From assembly GCF_002814235.1 (NCBI RefSeq), contig NZ_PHSU01000025.1, forward strand, positions 62,001 through 126,000: a stretch of DNA of 64,000 bases. The letters run 5' to 3'. Origin of the DNA: Pseudomonas sp. QS1027. GTDB taxonomy: Bacteria; Pseudomonadota; Gammaproteobacteria; Pseudomonadales; Pseudomonadaceae. This document shows, piece after piece, positions 7,957-16,804 of the stretch; position 1 is the first letter of the stretch, and each line of letters opens with the position of its first letter. A program made the translations under genes and the position numbers. The notes under the pieces were generated by a model. It worked only from the letters and a program-made list of their open reading frames with translations. It was not told where the DNA came from and did not search any database.

Positions 7957-8768
7957 ACGCTCCGATTGTCAGCTTCAACCAGGTCGGCAAATCCTTCGAT
8001 GTCGACGGCATCGAGCTGGAAGCCATTCATGAGTTCAGCCTGGATATCGCCGAGGGTGAGTTCGTCGCCATTGTCGGTTCCAGCGGTTGCGGCAAATCCA
8101 CCTTGCTGCGCCTGCTGGTCGGCCTGGACACAGCCTTTCGTGGTGAGATCCGGGTCGATGGCAAGGCGGTCGAAGGCATCGGCAGCGAGCGCGGCATCGT
8201 GTTCCAGGAACACCGGCTGTTTCCCTGGCTGACGGTCGAGGAAAATATCGGCCTGGGCCTGGTCAACGAACCGCTGAGCAAGGCTGAGCGTCAGCAGCGC
8301 ATCAATGATTTCATCCAGTTGGTGGGCCTGGGGGATTTCACTCGCGCCTACCCGCACCAACTGTCCGGTGGCATGGCCCAGCGCGTGGCGATTGCCCGTG
8401 GGCTGGTGGCGAGTCCACGCATCCTGTTGCTGGACGAGCCGTTCGGCGCCCTCGATGCATTGACCCGCCAACAGATGCAGGACGAACTCCTGGCCATTCG
8501 CGCCCGGGCCAGGATCACCACGCTGCTGGTCACCCATGATGTCGAAGAAGCGATTTTCCTCGCCGACCGGGTGGTGGTGATGGAGCCGCGTCCCGGGCGG
8601 ATCAAGCAGGTGGTCGAGATCGCCCTGCCCCATCCGCGCCAACGCAGCAGCTTCGATTTTCACCAGTTGCGCGAGGAACTGCTCCACGAGCTGACCAGCG
8701 ACGGCCATTACCAGACGCCGGTTCCCGAGCAGATTCGCGACCTGCCCCTGACGTTTATTGCCTGCTGA
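7953..8768 (+). CDS. atsC: ABC transporter ATP-binding protein (AtsC/SsuB type)
   Basis: A 271-residue ATPase. Walker A is GSSGCGKST (residues 42-50), the signature is LSGGMAQR (137-144), and Walker B is ILLLDEP (157-163). HDVEEA follows as the switch region. The order FQEHRLFPWLTVEENI and DALTRQQMQDEL is typical of the nitrate/sulfonate/taurine branch. It overlaps atsB by four bases, so translation is coupled. Together with the double permease it would energise uptake of the AtsR ligand. Confidence 0.92.
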   Translation: MNAPIVSFNQVGKSFDVDGIELEAIHEFSLDIAEGEFVAIVGSSGCGKSTLLRLLVGLDTAFRGEIRVDGKAVEGIGSERGIVFQEHRLFPWLTVEENIGLGLVNEPLSKAERQQRINDFIQLVGLGDFTRAYPHQLSGGMAQRVAIARGLVASPRILLLDEPFGALDALTRQQMQDELLAIRARARITTLLVTHDVEEAIFLADRVVVMEPRPGRIKQVVEIALPHPRQRSSFDFHQLREELLHELTSDGHYQTPVPEQIRDLPLTFIAC

Positions 8769-8778
8769 GAGGAGCCCC

Positions 8779-9852
8779 TCAGCCTTGCGCCGAGCTCACT
8801 TCCTGCGGGCTTTGGCGCTCTGGCCGGACAAACCGGTTGGCCCGTCCGAAGGTCCCGAAATCATTGAAACGCACACCCATCTCGGCCATCACCCTGTGTG
8901 CCACCGGCGCGGTCATCTGGCGGATATAGAACGGTTCCTTGACCACGAAATGATGAATCCCGTGGGTGCTGCCGAAGTTGAAGCAGAACGCCTGCAATGG
9001 CCACAGCCACCAGGGATTGAGCACCTGGGTCTGCTGGATCACGTTGCCCGCCTCGAGATCCCCGTAGTAGTGCATGTTCGAACTGACGAAATGCAGGCAG
9101 AAGGTCCGCAGCACATTCGGCCCGATGATCACCACCACCGCGATATCGATCACCTGCATCACCGCCAGGGTATGAGCCGACCAGTCGATGGAGCTGCCCA
9201 GCAGCCCGGCGATCCCGTTGGCCGCGTGGAACCCGAGAAACACATACCAGGCGCCCCAGTGCAGCAGCGCCAGTGGCGCATAGACCCTGAGCGTACGCTT
9301 GAGAATGCTGAACTTGTGGGTCCAGGTCTTGGCCCGCAGCATGCGGATCAGCGAAGACATCACGTTGTCGCCGACCATCAGCAAGCGGGCAATCCCCCAG
9401 GGCTCGCCATTGGTAATGGCGCGCTCTTCCATGTCTGCCTCGGTGCCGGAAACCTTGTGATGATTGAGGTGCAGATGGCGGCGGATCCACGGGTTGATGG
9501 TGCTCGGCCGTGCCAGCCAGACCAGCGCCAGCATCAGGTTGTGCGGCACCCGCTGCTTGCGGAAATACATGCTGTGGATCAGGTCGTGTTCCAGCTCGTG
9601 GGTCAGCGAGGCAAAAAAAGCATTCAGTAACAAACACCCCCACCAAGCCAGGTATCCACCCACATAAAGCGCCGCCGAACCGATCATTCCGGCCAGGGCG
9701 AGCGCCAGGATGCCCGCGCCCAGGGCGTCCTGATGATTCAACAGCGGGTAGCGCCGACGCAATTCGACGCCCCGGGACATGACCTTTTCGCGAATATAGG
9801 CGGATCGTTGTTGAGCATTCATGCGTTCGGGACTTGCGCAAACACCGTCCAT
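8779..9852 (-). CDS. Membrane fatty-acid desaturase family protein
   Basis: A 357-residue integral membrane di-iron enzyme of the FA_desaturase family. Three histidine clusters are visible: HELEHDLIH (residues 85-93), HLHLNHH (126-132) and a C-terminal THGIHHF. Hydrophobic segments surround residues 43-82. Substrate and regiochemistry cannot be read, and it differs from the DesA at 18892. The start at 9852 has a GAGG motif about eight bases upstream. An internal ATG at 9822 has none. It is divergent from an AraC regulator, the likely controller, and convergent with atsC ten bases away. Confidence 0.85.
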   Translation of the reverse strand: MDGVCASPERMNAQQRSAYIREKVMSRGVELRRRYPLLNHQDALGAGILALALAGMIGSAALYVGGYLAWWGCLLLNAFFASLTHELEHDLIHSMYFRKQRVPHNLMLALVWLARPSTINPWIRRHLHLNHHKVSGTEADMEERAITNGEPWGIARLLMVGDNVMSSLIRMLRAKTWTHKFSILKRTLRVYAPLALLHWGAWYVFLGFHAANGIAGLLGSSIDWSAHTLAVMQVIDIAVVVIIGPNVLRTFCLHFVSSNMHYYGDLEAGNVIQQTQVLNPWWLWPLQAFCFNFGSTHGIHHFVVKEPFYIRQMTAPVAHRVMAEMGVRFNDFGTFGRANRFVRPERQSPQEVSSAQG

Positions 9853-9948
9853 GATTCCATCCTCTAGTTATTGATGTTCGTATCCTGCGCCGTTGCAGCA
9901 TCAGAGGTCGTAGCCGCGAACGCCAACCCGTTGACCGGATACGCCAAC

Positions 9949-10953
9949 ATGCCTGAACCGACCTCGCTCTCCAGCTGGACCCGCGCCCTGCGCAAACAGC
10001 TCGACGCCCTGGGCCTCGACAGCGCCGCCCTGTGCCACGAAGCCGGGCTCGACCCGCAACTGATGGACGACCCCAACGCCCGCTACCCGCTGTCGGCCAC
10101 TACCCGCCTGTGGGAGTTGGCCGTGGCCAGCAGCGGCGACCCGGCCATCGGTTTGCGGGTCTCGCGTTTTGTCAGCCCGACCACCTTCCACGCCCTCGGC
10201 TACGCGCTGGTGGCCAGCGGCAGCCTGCGCGAGGTGTTCGAACGGATCGTGCGGTATCACCAGGTGGTCAGCGATGCCCTGGGACTGGAGTTCAGCCGCG
10301 AGGGCGAACGCTATCGTTTTCGCCTGCAAGTGCCGACGGACGGCCCGGCACCGGCTCCCGAAGCCATCGATGCCTTCGTTTCGATCTATGTGCGCACCTG
10401 CCGCAACCGCCTGGGCCGCGATTACGCGCCGCTGGCGGTGCATCTGCGGCGTCCGGAACCGGCCGATCCGACGCCCTGGCACACGGTGTTCCGCGCGCCG
10501 GTGTTCTTCAGCGCCAAGGAGGATCTGCTGGAGTTCGCCTGTAGCGATTTCGACAGTCACCTGGACGATGCCAACCCGGAGCTGGCCGAACACAACGAGA
10601 CGGTGCTCAACCGGACCTTGGCGCAACTGAAGCCACTGACCTGGGAGCGGCGCGTGCGTGAGGCCATCGAGGCCCAGTTGCCGGAAGGCGAGCCGTCGGC
10701 GGAGCGCATCGCCCAGACGTTGCACCTGAGCCTGCGCAGCCTGCAACGGCACCTGGCCGATGAAGGCGCGCGCTATGACACGCTGCTCAACGAATGCCGG
10801 GAGAACCTCGCGCTGCTGCACCTGCGTGATCCGCAGTGTTCGCTGAGCGAAGTCAGCTATCTGCTGGGGTTTGCCGATACCAGCAGCTTCAGCCGGGCGT
10901 TCAAGCGCTGGACCGGGATCACCCCGGGGCAGTTTCGCGACGGTTTGCGCTGA
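9949..10953 (+). CDS. AraC-family transcriptional regulator
   Basis: About 334 residues. An N-terminal ligand domain of the Arabinose_bd type (RYPLSATTRLWELAVASSGDP, FHALGYALVASGSLREV) is followed by two C-terminal helix-turn-helices (RIAQTLHLSLRSLQRHL and SEVSYLLGFADTSSFSRAF). The true start is uncertain: the frame is open from 9871, but MPEPTSLSSWTRALRKQL is the usual family beginning. The gene is divergent from the desaturase, which suggests local control of membrane lipid modification. Confidence 0.85.
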   Translation: MPEPTSLSSWTRALRKQLDALGLDSAALCHEAGLDPQLMDDPNARYPLSATTRLWELAVASSGDPAIGLRVSRFVSPTTFHALGYALVASGSLREVFERIVRYHQVVSDALGLEFSREGERYRFRLQVPTDGPAPAPEAIDAFVSIYVRTCRNRLGRDYAPLAVHLRRPEPADPTPWHTVFRAPVFFSAKEDLLEFACSDFDSHLDDANPELAEHNETVLNRTLAQLKPLTWERRVREAIEAQLPEGEPSAERIAQTLHLSLRSLQRHLADEGARYDTLLNECRENLALLHLRDPQCSLSEVSYLLGFADTSSFSRAFKRWTGITPGQFRDGLR

Positions 10954-10976
10954 GGGCGGCGGCGCTTATCCGTATG

Positions 10977-11004
10977 CCATCGCCAGCAAGCCGGCTCCTA
11001 CAGG
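10977..11004. repeat. Single REP element
   Basis: CCATCGCCAGCAAGCCGGC followed by TCCTACAGG is a Pseudomonas REP sequence. It matches the paired copies at 53308-53392 and lies between two convergent regulator genes. Confidence 0.75.
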
Positions 11005-11032
11005 GGTTCCCCATGCAGCCAGGGACAAAGGG

Positions 11033-11719
11033 TCACTCGCTTGCAACGGCGCGCAGGCGCTCCAGGTCGAGGATCTCGATTCCGCCATAGCTGGTGCGCA
11101 GGATGCCCTGTTGCTGGAAATCCTGGAGGATCTGGTTGGTGGTCTGGCGCGACAGCGACAACATCGCCGCCAACTGCTCCTGGGACACCTCGAGCAATTG
11201 CCGCGAACGGTTCAATTCGCCGTAGCCTTCGGCAATCAATAACAGCCGGTGCGCCAGGCGCGCCGGCGCCGGCATCAGGCTCAACTGTTCCAGGCCGATA
11301 AAGGTCAGGCGCAGCTTCTGGCTCATCAGCAAAGCGAACTGCCGCCAGTATTCCGGGTGTTCATCAAGCAGTTTGAGCAACACGTCCTGGGGCACCTGCA
11401 ACAGGATGGTGTGCCCCACGGCATAGGCGTCGTGGGTCCGCGGCAGGCCGTCGAACAGGGAAATCTCACCGAACCAGTAAGGCAGCTCCATCACCCCGAG
11501 CAAGGCTTCCTTGCCCTTCTCGCTGACGGCACCGACCCTGACCGAACCCTCCAGCACCGCGTACAGCCCGCACGGCGGATCGCCGCGCTGGAACAGGCGC
11601 TGGCCGGGTGTCAGGCGCCGGCCCTTGGCGGCGGCGAGCAGGCTATCCTGCAAGTGAGCGGGCAGGTGGTTGAACCAGTGTCCGGTCAGCAGGCGCGAGC
11701 GCCAGGCAGATACATCCAT
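11033..11719 (-). CDS. Crp/Fnr-family transcriptional regulator
   Basis: A 228-residue regulator with an N-terminal cyclic-nucleotide-type beta barrel (GQRLFQRGDPPCGLYAVLEG, then WFGEISLFDGLPRTHDA) and a C-terminal helix-turn-helix (VSQEQLAAMLSLSRQTTNQIL). There is no N-terminal cysteine cluster, so it is not an oxygen-sensing Fnr/Anr. The effector is unknown. The start MDVSAWRS at 11719 follows a GGAG motif, whereas the frame opens earlier at 11776 without one. It is divergent from the Mpo1-like gene, which may be a target. Confidence 0.85.
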   Translation of the reverse strand: MDVSAWRSRLLTGHWFNHLPAHLQDSLLAAAKGRRLTPGQRLFQRGDPPCGLYAVLEGSVRVGAVSEKGKEALLGVMELPYWFGEISLFDGLPRTHDAYAVGHTILLQVPQDVLLKLLDEHPEYWRQFALLMSQKLRLTFIGLEQLSLMPAPARLAHRLLLIAEGYGELNRSRQLLEVSQEQLAAMLSLSRQTTNQILQDFQQQGILRTSYGGIEILDLERLRAVASE

Positions 11720-11805
11720 GAGAACTCCGAGACAATTGTCGTGTAGCTGACAGAGTGAAAGTTTCACGCAGGGCATGATCCCATCACCCTACAGGAGGAA
11801 TAACA

Positions 11806-12330
11806 ATGAAAAACCTCGTCGAGCATCTCAGTCAATACGCGGACTATCACCGTGATCCGCGCAATATCGCCAGCCACTTCATCGGCATTCCGTTGATCGT
11901 GGTCGCCGTGGCCGTGTTGCTGTCACGGCCGCAATGGCCGGTGGCCGGGCTCGGGATCAGTCCCGCGGTGCTTTTGGCGGGGGTCTCGGCGGTGTTTTAT
12001 CTGCGCCTGGAACTGGCCCTCGGACTGCTGATGACGGTGCTGCTCGGACTATCCGTTTGGGTGGGCCAAATCCTCGCGGCGCAGAGCACGCTGGTGTGGT
12101 TGGCGAGCGGAATCGGCCTGTTCGTGATCGGCTGGGCGATCCAGTTCGTCGGGCATTACTACGAGGGGCGCAAGCCGGCGTTTGTCGATGATCTCAGCGG
12201 GCTGATCGTCGGGCCGTTATTCGTGGTGGCGGAGTTGCTGTTTTTGCTGGGGCTGCGCCAGGAGCTCAAGCATGAGATCGAGGCGCGGGTGGGGGTGGTG
12301 CAGTTGCGGGAGAAGCGGGCAGCCGTTTGA
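11806..12330 (+). CDS. Mpo1-like (DUF962) membrane protein
   Basis: A 174-residue protein with four or more hydrophobic segments. Its N-terminus YHRDPRNIASHFIGIP and later GHYYEGRKPAF are the conserved histidine-containing motifs of the Mpo1/YGL010w family. The yeast member is an iron-dependent dioxygenase acting on 2-hydroxy fatty acids. That activity is not established for bacterial members. A strong AGGAGG lies before the start. It is divergent from the Crp-like gene. Confidence 0.8.
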   Translation: MKNLVEHLSQYADYHRDPRNIASHFIGIPLIVVAVAVLLSRPQWPVAGLGISPAVLLAGVSAVFYLRLELALGLLMTVLLGLSVWVGQILAAQSTLVWLASGIGLFVIGWAIQFVGHYYEGRKPAFVDDLSGLIVGPLFVVAELLFLLGLRQELKHEIEARVGVVQLREKRAAV

Positions 12331-12355
12331 AATAGCCGGCGCCTGTAAAGGCCTC

Positions 12356-12445
12356 TTCGCGGGCAAGCCCTGCTCCTACAGTGTCGTGTCGTAAACAAAA
12401 TGAGCGAACGACAGAAGACTGTAGGAGCAGGGCTTGCCCGCGAAA
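12356..12445. repeat. REPIN (inverted pair of REP sequences)
   Basis: TTCGCGGGCAAGCCCTGCTC at 12356 onward and its inverted copy GAGCAGGGCTTGCCCGCGAA ending at 12445 face each other around about 35 bases. This is the REP doublet form mobilised by RAYT transposases in Pseudomonas. It lies just downstream of the Mpo1-like gene. Confidence 0.85.
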
Positions 12446-12467
12446 GGGCCCTCAAGACCGCCAAAAG

Positions 12468-12495
12468 CTTCGCTGGCAAGCCAGGCTCCTACAGG
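12468..12495. repeat. Single REP element
   Basis: GCTTCGCTGGCAAGCCAGGC followed by TCCTACAGG, a variant REP next to the REPIN and 13 bases from the cysA stop codon. Confidence 0.75.
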
Positions 12496-12508
12496 TTCCG
12501 TCGTGCCC

Positions 12509-13498
12509 TTAGAGGCTCGCCTGCTTCTGCCAGACCTTCGGCTTGAAGAACAAGGTCTCACCGCGCGTCAGGCCGATCAGGCTGTCGTGGTCTTTCACCA
12601 CTTCGGCTTCGATCAGTTCGCTCTGGCCTTCAACCTTCAAGGTCACCCGGGTCGTCGCGCCCAGCGGACGGATATCGCGCACCTCGGCCGCATGGTGGTC
12701 TTCCAGCTCATGCCGCGACAGTGACACTTCATGGGGCCGGAACAGCACATGGTTGTCGTCCCCCAGGTGCAGGCGGTTGGAGTCCCCGAGGAAGTGATAA
12801 ACGAAATCGCTGGCCGGGCTTTCATACACCTCGCCCGGTGAGCCGATCTGCTCGATCACGCCCTTGTTCATCACCACGATACGGTCGGCGACTTCCATCG
12901 CTTCTTCCTGGTCGTGGGTCACGAACACCGAGGTCAGGTTGATGTCTTCGTGCAGCCGCGCCAACCAGCGCCGCAACTCCTTGCGGACCTTGGCATCCAG
13001 CGCGCCGAAAGGCTCATCCAGCAATAACACCTTGGGCTCCACCGCCAGGGCCCGGGCCAGGGCGATACGCTGGCGCTGACCACCGGACAACTGCTCCGGA
13101 TAACGATCGGACAACCAGTCCAACTGCACCATGTTCAACAATTCATGAACCTTGGTCGCGATCTGGCTTTCATTCGGGCGCTGGTTCTTGGGCTTCATGC
13201 GCAGGCCGAAAGCGACGTTGTCGAACACGGTCATATGGCGGAACAGCGCGTAGTGCTGGAACACGAAACCGACGTTGCGATCACGCACGTCATGGCCGGA
13301 GACGTCTTCGCCATGGAACACGATGCTGCCGTCATCCGGGGTTTCCAGCCCGGCGATGATCCGCAGCAAGGTGGTCTTGCCGCAACCGGACGGGCCGAGC
13401 AGCGCCACCAGCTCACCGCTGTGGATATCCAGGTTGATGCGGTCCAGGGCCTTGAAGGCGTTGAAGTTCTTGCTGACATTACGGACTTCGATCGACAT
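12509..13498 (-). CDS. cysA: Sulfate/thiosulfate ABC transporter ATP-binding protein
   Basis: A 329-residue ATPase: Walker A GPSGCGKT (residues 35-42), signature LSGGQRQR (137-144), Walker B VLLLDEP. The C-terminal TOBE-like regulatory domain (HVLFRPHEVSLSRHEL, RDIRPLGATTRVTLKVEG) is typical of CysA. It is the last gene of the run sbp-cysT-cysW-cysA, three bases after cysW, and powers sulfate import through CysT/CysW. Its ribosome-binding site GAGGAA overlaps the end of cysW. Confidence 0.95.
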   Translation of the reverse strand: MSIEVRNVSKNFNAFKALDRINLDIHSGELVALLGPSGCGKTTLLRIIAGLETPDDGSIVFHGEDVSGHDVRDRNVGFVFQHYALFRHMTVFDNVAFGLRMKPKNQRPNESQIATKVHELLNMVQLDWLSDRYPEQLSGGQRQRIALARALAVEPKVLLLDEPFGALDAKVRKELRRWLARLHEDINLTSVFVTHDQEEAMEVADRIVVMNKGVIEQIGSPGEVYESPASDFVYHFLGDSNRLHLGDDNHVLFRPHEVSLSRHELEDHHAAEVRDIRPLGATTRVTLKVEGQSELIEAEVVKDHDSLIGLTRGETLFFKPKVWQKQASL

Positions 13499-13501
13499 GA
13501 C

Positions 13502-14374
13502 TTATTCCTCCGCCGCAGCGGCGCGCAGGCGGTTGATTCGGTTTTCGCTCCACTGCTTGAGCAGCAGGATGAAGAGCGCCAGGATCAGCAACAGGCTCGC
13601 CACGGCGAACGCGGCCACGTGGTTGTATTCGTTGTAGAGGATCTCGACATGCAGCGGCAAGGTGTTGGTCACCCCGCGAATATGCCCGGAGACCACCGAC
13701 ACCGCACCGAACTCGCCCATGGCCCGGGCGGTACAGAGCACCACGCCGTAGATCAGGCCCCACTTGATGTTCGGCACGGTGACATGCCAGAACATCTGCC
13801 AGCCGTTGGCGCCCAGCAGGCGCGCGGCCTCTTCTTCCTGGGTGCCCTGCTCCTGCATCAGCGGGATCAGTTCACGGGCGACGAAAGGCACGGTGACGAA
13901 GATGGTCGCCAGGACGATGCCCGGCAGGGCAAAGACGATCTGGATATCGTGGTCTGCCAGCCAGGGGCCGAAGAAGCCCTGGGCACCGAACATCAGCACG
14001 TAGACCAGGCCGGCAATCACCGGCGAGACCGAGAACGGCAGGTCGATCAGCGTCACCAGGATGCTTTTGCCGCGAAACGAGTACTTGCTCACGCACCAGG
14101 CAGCGCTGACCCCGAACACCACGTTGAGCGGCACCGAAATCACCACGGCGATCACCGTGAGCTTCAACGCCGACAGCGCATCGGGCTCAAGGATCGCGGT
14201 GAAGAACGCGCCGAGGCCATTCTTCAAGCCCTGGGACACCACGATAAACAGCGGCAGCAGCAGAAACAGGAAAAACACCAGCCAGCCAAGGCTGATCAGG
14301 ATACGTCGCGAAACAGCACTGCCACGACGGGCAGCGTTGGCCGAGGACGCGGCGGAAATAGACGATTGGGACAT
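13502..14374 (-). CDS. cysW: Sulfate ABC transporter permease CysW
   Basis: A 290-residue inner-membrane permease. Six hydrophobic segments are visible, starting at ILISLGWLVFFLFLLLPLFIV. The coupling motif region EEAARLLGANGWQMFWHVTVPN and the segment ARAMGEFGAVSVVSGHIRG are diagnostic of CysW. A strong AAGGAGG precedes the start. It pairs with CysT to form the sulfate channel. Confidence 0.95.
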   Translation of the reverse strand: MSQSSISAASSANAARRGSAVSRRILISLGWLVFFLFLLLPLFIVVSQGLKNGLGAFFTAILEPDALSALKLTVIAVVISVPLNVVFGVSAAWCVSKYSFRGKSILVTLIDLPFSVSPVIAGLVYVLMFGAQGFFGPWLADHDIQIVFALPGIVLATIFVTVPFVARELIPLMQEQGTQEEEAARLLGANGWQMFWHVTVPNIKWGLIYGVVLCTARAMGEFGAVSVVSGHIRGVTNTLPLHVEILYNEYNHVAAFAVASLLLILALFILLLKQWSENRINRLRAAAAEE

Positions 14375-14387
14375 GTTCCGCGCCTCC

Positions 14388-15206
14388 TTATGGGTGTTCG
14401 ATGCGGCGCTGCAGCAAGTTGATCAGCAGCAGCAGGACAAAGGAAACCACCAGCATCATCACGCCGATAGCGGTGGCGCCGGTGTAGTCGTACTGGTCGA
14501 GCTTGACCATGATCAGCAGCGGCAGGATCTCGGTTTTCATCGGCATGTTGCCGGCGATGAAAATCACCGAACCGTACTCACCGACACCACGGGCAAAGGC
14601 CAGGGCAAAACCGGTCAGCCAGGCGGGCAGCAGCGCCGGCACCAGGATATAGCGGAACACCTGCAAGGGCTTGGCCCCCAGGCAGGCGGCGGCTTCTTCG
14701 ATTTCCCGGGGGATATCGGCCAGCACCGGCTGTACGGTACGCACCACGAACGGCAGCGTGACGAAGGTCAGTGCCAGGGTGATACCCAAGGGGGTGTAGG
14801 CGATCTTGAAACCGAGGTCGGCGGCGAACTGTCCCACCAGGCCTGCCGGCGCGTACAGCGCCGTCAGCGCAATACCGGCCACGGCCGTGGGCAAGGCGAA
14901 CGGCAGGTCGATCATCGCATCGATGATCTTGCGGCCGGGGAAGGTATAGCGCACCAGCACCCAGGCCAGCAGCGTACCGATGATGCCGTTGATGATCGCG
15001 GCGTACAGCGCGGTACCGAAGCTCAGCTTCAGCGCTGCAACAACCCGCGGTGCCGAGATGATCGCCCAGAACTGATCCCAGGTGAGTTGGGCGGCATGCA
15101 CGAACATCGCCGCCAGGGGGATGAGCACAATCAGGCTGAGGTACACCAAGGTGTAGCCCAGCGTCAGCCCGAAGCCGGGTATGACGGGGGAGATACGACG
15201 TGACAT
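14388..15206 (-). CDS. cysT: Sulfate ABC transporter permease CysT (CysU)
   Basis: A 272-residue inner-membrane permease beginning MSRRISPVIPGFGLTLGYTL. The coupling segment EEAAACLGAKPLQVFRYILVPAL and the segment RGVGEYGSVIFIAGNMPMKTEI identify CysT. It precedes cysW by 13 bases. An AAGGA motif lies before the start. Confidence 0.95.
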   Translation of the reverse strand: MSRRISPVIPGFGLTLGYTLVYLSLIVLIPLAAMFVHAAQLTWDQFWAIISAPRVVAALKLSFGTALYAAIINGIIGTLLAWVLVRYTFPGRKIIDAMIDLPFALPTAVAGIALTALYAPAGLVGQFAADLGFKIAYTPLGITLALTFVTLPFVVRTVQPVLADIPREIEEAAACLGAKPLQVFRYILVPALLPAWLTGFALAFARGVGEYGSVIFIAGNMPMKTEILPLLIMVKLDQYDYTGATAIGVMMLVVSFVLLLLINLLQRRIEHP

Positions 15207-15238
15207 AAAAGTCCTTGGTTAACGGAACTGACACGCAA

Positions 15239-15260
15239 AGCCCGCAGGTGAATGCGGGCT
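15239..15260 (-). terminator. Stem-loop between sbp and cysT
   Basis: AGCCCGCA (15239-15246) pairs with TGCGGGCT (15253-15260) around a six-base loop. Only a short T pair follows on the minus strand, so full termination is unlikely. Such a hairpin could stabilise the sbp end of the transcript or lower cysTWA expression relative to the binding protein, which is usually needed in excess. Confidence 0.5.
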
Positions 15261-15285
15261 CTTTGCTGGCTGCTTAATTCACGGT

Positions 15286-16296
15286 TTATTGCGCCGTGTA
15301 GATCTGATCGAACACGCCACCGTCATTGAAGAACTTCGGTTGGGCAGTTTTCCAGCCGCCGAAGTCTTTGTCGATGGTCACCAAGTCCAGTTTCGGGAAC
15401 TGCTTGGCGTATTTGGCGGCGACCTTCTCGTCACGTGGACGGTAGAAGTTCTTCGCCGCGATCTCCTGGCCAGCCGGGCTGTACAGGTGCTTGAGGTAGG
15501 CGGTGGCGATCTCGGTATTGCCCTTTTTCTCGGCGTTCTTGTCGACCACGGCCACGGGTGGCTCGGCGAGGATCGACAGCGATGGGACAACGATGTCGAA
15601 CTTGTCGGCGCCGCCGTCTTCCTTCAAAGCCAGAAAGGCTTCGTTTTCCCAGGCCAGCAACACGTCGCCCTGACCGTTGTTGACGAAGGTGATGGTCGAA
15701 CCGCGAGCGCCGGTGTCGAGGATCGGCACGTGCTTGAACAGCTCTTTCACGTATTCCTGGGCCTTGGCTTCGCTGCCGCCGGCTTTCAGGCCGTAGGCCC
15801 AGGCGGCGAGGAAGTTCCAGCGCGCACCGCCGCTGGTTTTCGGGTTCGGGGTGATCACCGAGACGTCTTTCTTGACCAGGTCGCCCCAGTCCTTGATGCC
15901 TTTGGGGTTGCCCTTGCGCACCAGGAAGACGATGGTCGAGGTGTAGGGGGTGCTGGCGTCCGGCAGGCGTTTTTGCCAGTCCTCGGGCAGGGTCTTGCCG
16001 AGCTTGGCGATTTCGTCGATGTCGCCGGCCAGGGCCAGGGTCACCACGTCGGCGCGCAGGCCGTCGATCACGGCACGGCCCTGCTTGCCCGAACCGCCGT
16101 GGGATTGCTGGATCTTCACGTTGTCGCCGGGGTGGGCCTGCTTCCAGAAGCTGGTGAATTCGGCGTTGTAGTCCTGGTACAGCTCACGGGTCGGGTCGTA
16201 GGACACGTTGAGCAGCTCGTAATCCTTGGCAACGGCGGAACCGGCAAACACGGCACTGGCGAGCGCGGCCAGGGCGTAACGGCGAATCGACGACAT
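15286..16296 (-). CDS. sbp: Periplasmic sulfate-binding protein
   Basis: A 336-residue binding protein with a signal peptide (MSSIRRYALAALASAVFAGS, cleaved near AVAKD). The family blocks YELLNVSYDPTRELYQDYN, QSHGGSGKQGRAVIDGL and NPKTSGGARWNFLAAW are all present and provide the sulfate-binding loops. It feeds the CysTWA transporter encoded downstream. A GGGAG motif precedes the start. The upstream oscA gene on the same strand probably belongs to the same transcript. Confidence 0.95.
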   Translation of the reverse strand: MSSIRRYALAALASAVFAGSAVAKDYELLNVSYDPTRELYQDYNAEFTSFWKQAHPGDNVKIQQSHGGSGKQGRAVIDGLRADVVTLALAGDIDEIAKLGKTLPEDWQKRLPDASTPYTSTIVFLVRKGNPKGIKDWGDLVKKDVSVITPNPKTSGGARWNFLAAWAYGLKAGGSEAKAQEYVKELFKHVPILDTGARGSTITFVNNGQGDVLLAWENEAFLALKEDGGADKFDIVVPSLSILAEPPVAVVDKNAEKKGNTEIATAYLKHLYSPAGQEIAAKNFYRPRDEKVAAKYAKQFPKLDLVTIDKDFGGWKTAQPKFFNDGGVFDQIYTAQ

Positions 16297-16450
16297 GGTG
16301 AAGCTCCCGAAAATTTTGGTGTATTGGCTTTTTTCTTATGGCGCTTGCGGCCCGCATCCGGGCTCGAACGCTCTGTTTTTGACTGGGGGGGAGATGACGC
16401 CCTCCGGTTATCCAGTCGGGCCTCTGCTTGAACAGAGGAAGACGCGGGGT

Positions 16451-16633
16451 TCAGCTGGGTTTGGTGCCCGGGTTTTGCAGACGGAATTTTTCCTTGCGTT
16501 CGATCTGGACCACTTGTGCGTTGTGGACCGTGATCTCGACGGCACCGAAACGCAGATCGCGCAAGGCGCTCTGGATCTCACGCAGAATGGTTGCTTCGTC
16601 CTGGCCGTCAACGCTACGCAGAGATGCGCTCAT
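16451..16633 (-). CDS. oscA: OscA small protein (DUF2292/YezD-like)
   Basis: A 60-residue soluble protein starting MSASLRSVDGQDEATILREI and continuing with a compact ALRDLRFGAVEITVHNAQVV core. Small proteins of this family lie upstream of sbp in pseudomonads, and OscA was linked to organosulfur use and chromate resistance in P. corrugata. The biochemical role is unknown. The start at 16633 follows AGGAGCACGACC. The longer frame from 16675 lacks that support. It shares orientation with sbp 154 bases downstream. Confidence 0.88.
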   Translation of the reverse strand: MSASLRSVDGQDEATILREIQSALRDLRFGAVEITVHNAQVVQIERKEKFRLQNPGTKPS

Positions 16634-16713
16634 GGTCGTGCTCCTGAAATGAGAGTTGCCCCGGCAGTGGGGCACTGCTTGTGGCGTGAGGGCAATCTTA
16701 GACAGGGGAAGTT

Positions 16714-16738
16714 ATTCTTAAAAATACTATTTAAGAAT
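16714..16738. promoter_or_regulatory. Perfect inverted repeat upstream of oscA
   Basis: ATTCTTAA (16714-16721) and TTAAGAAT (16731-16738) form a perfect 8-bp dyad with a 9-base AT spacer, in the AT-rich gap between oscA and the GGDEF/EAL gene. Location and composition suit an activator or CysB-type site driving oscA-sbp-cysTWA under sulfur limitation. The binding protein is not known from sequence. Confidence 0.4.
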
Positions 16739-16804
16739 TTTAATATAACCAAAATTTCATCAGGGGAAATGCGGGGGATGGCGTCCGGCTGGACGCCACA
16801 AGAC

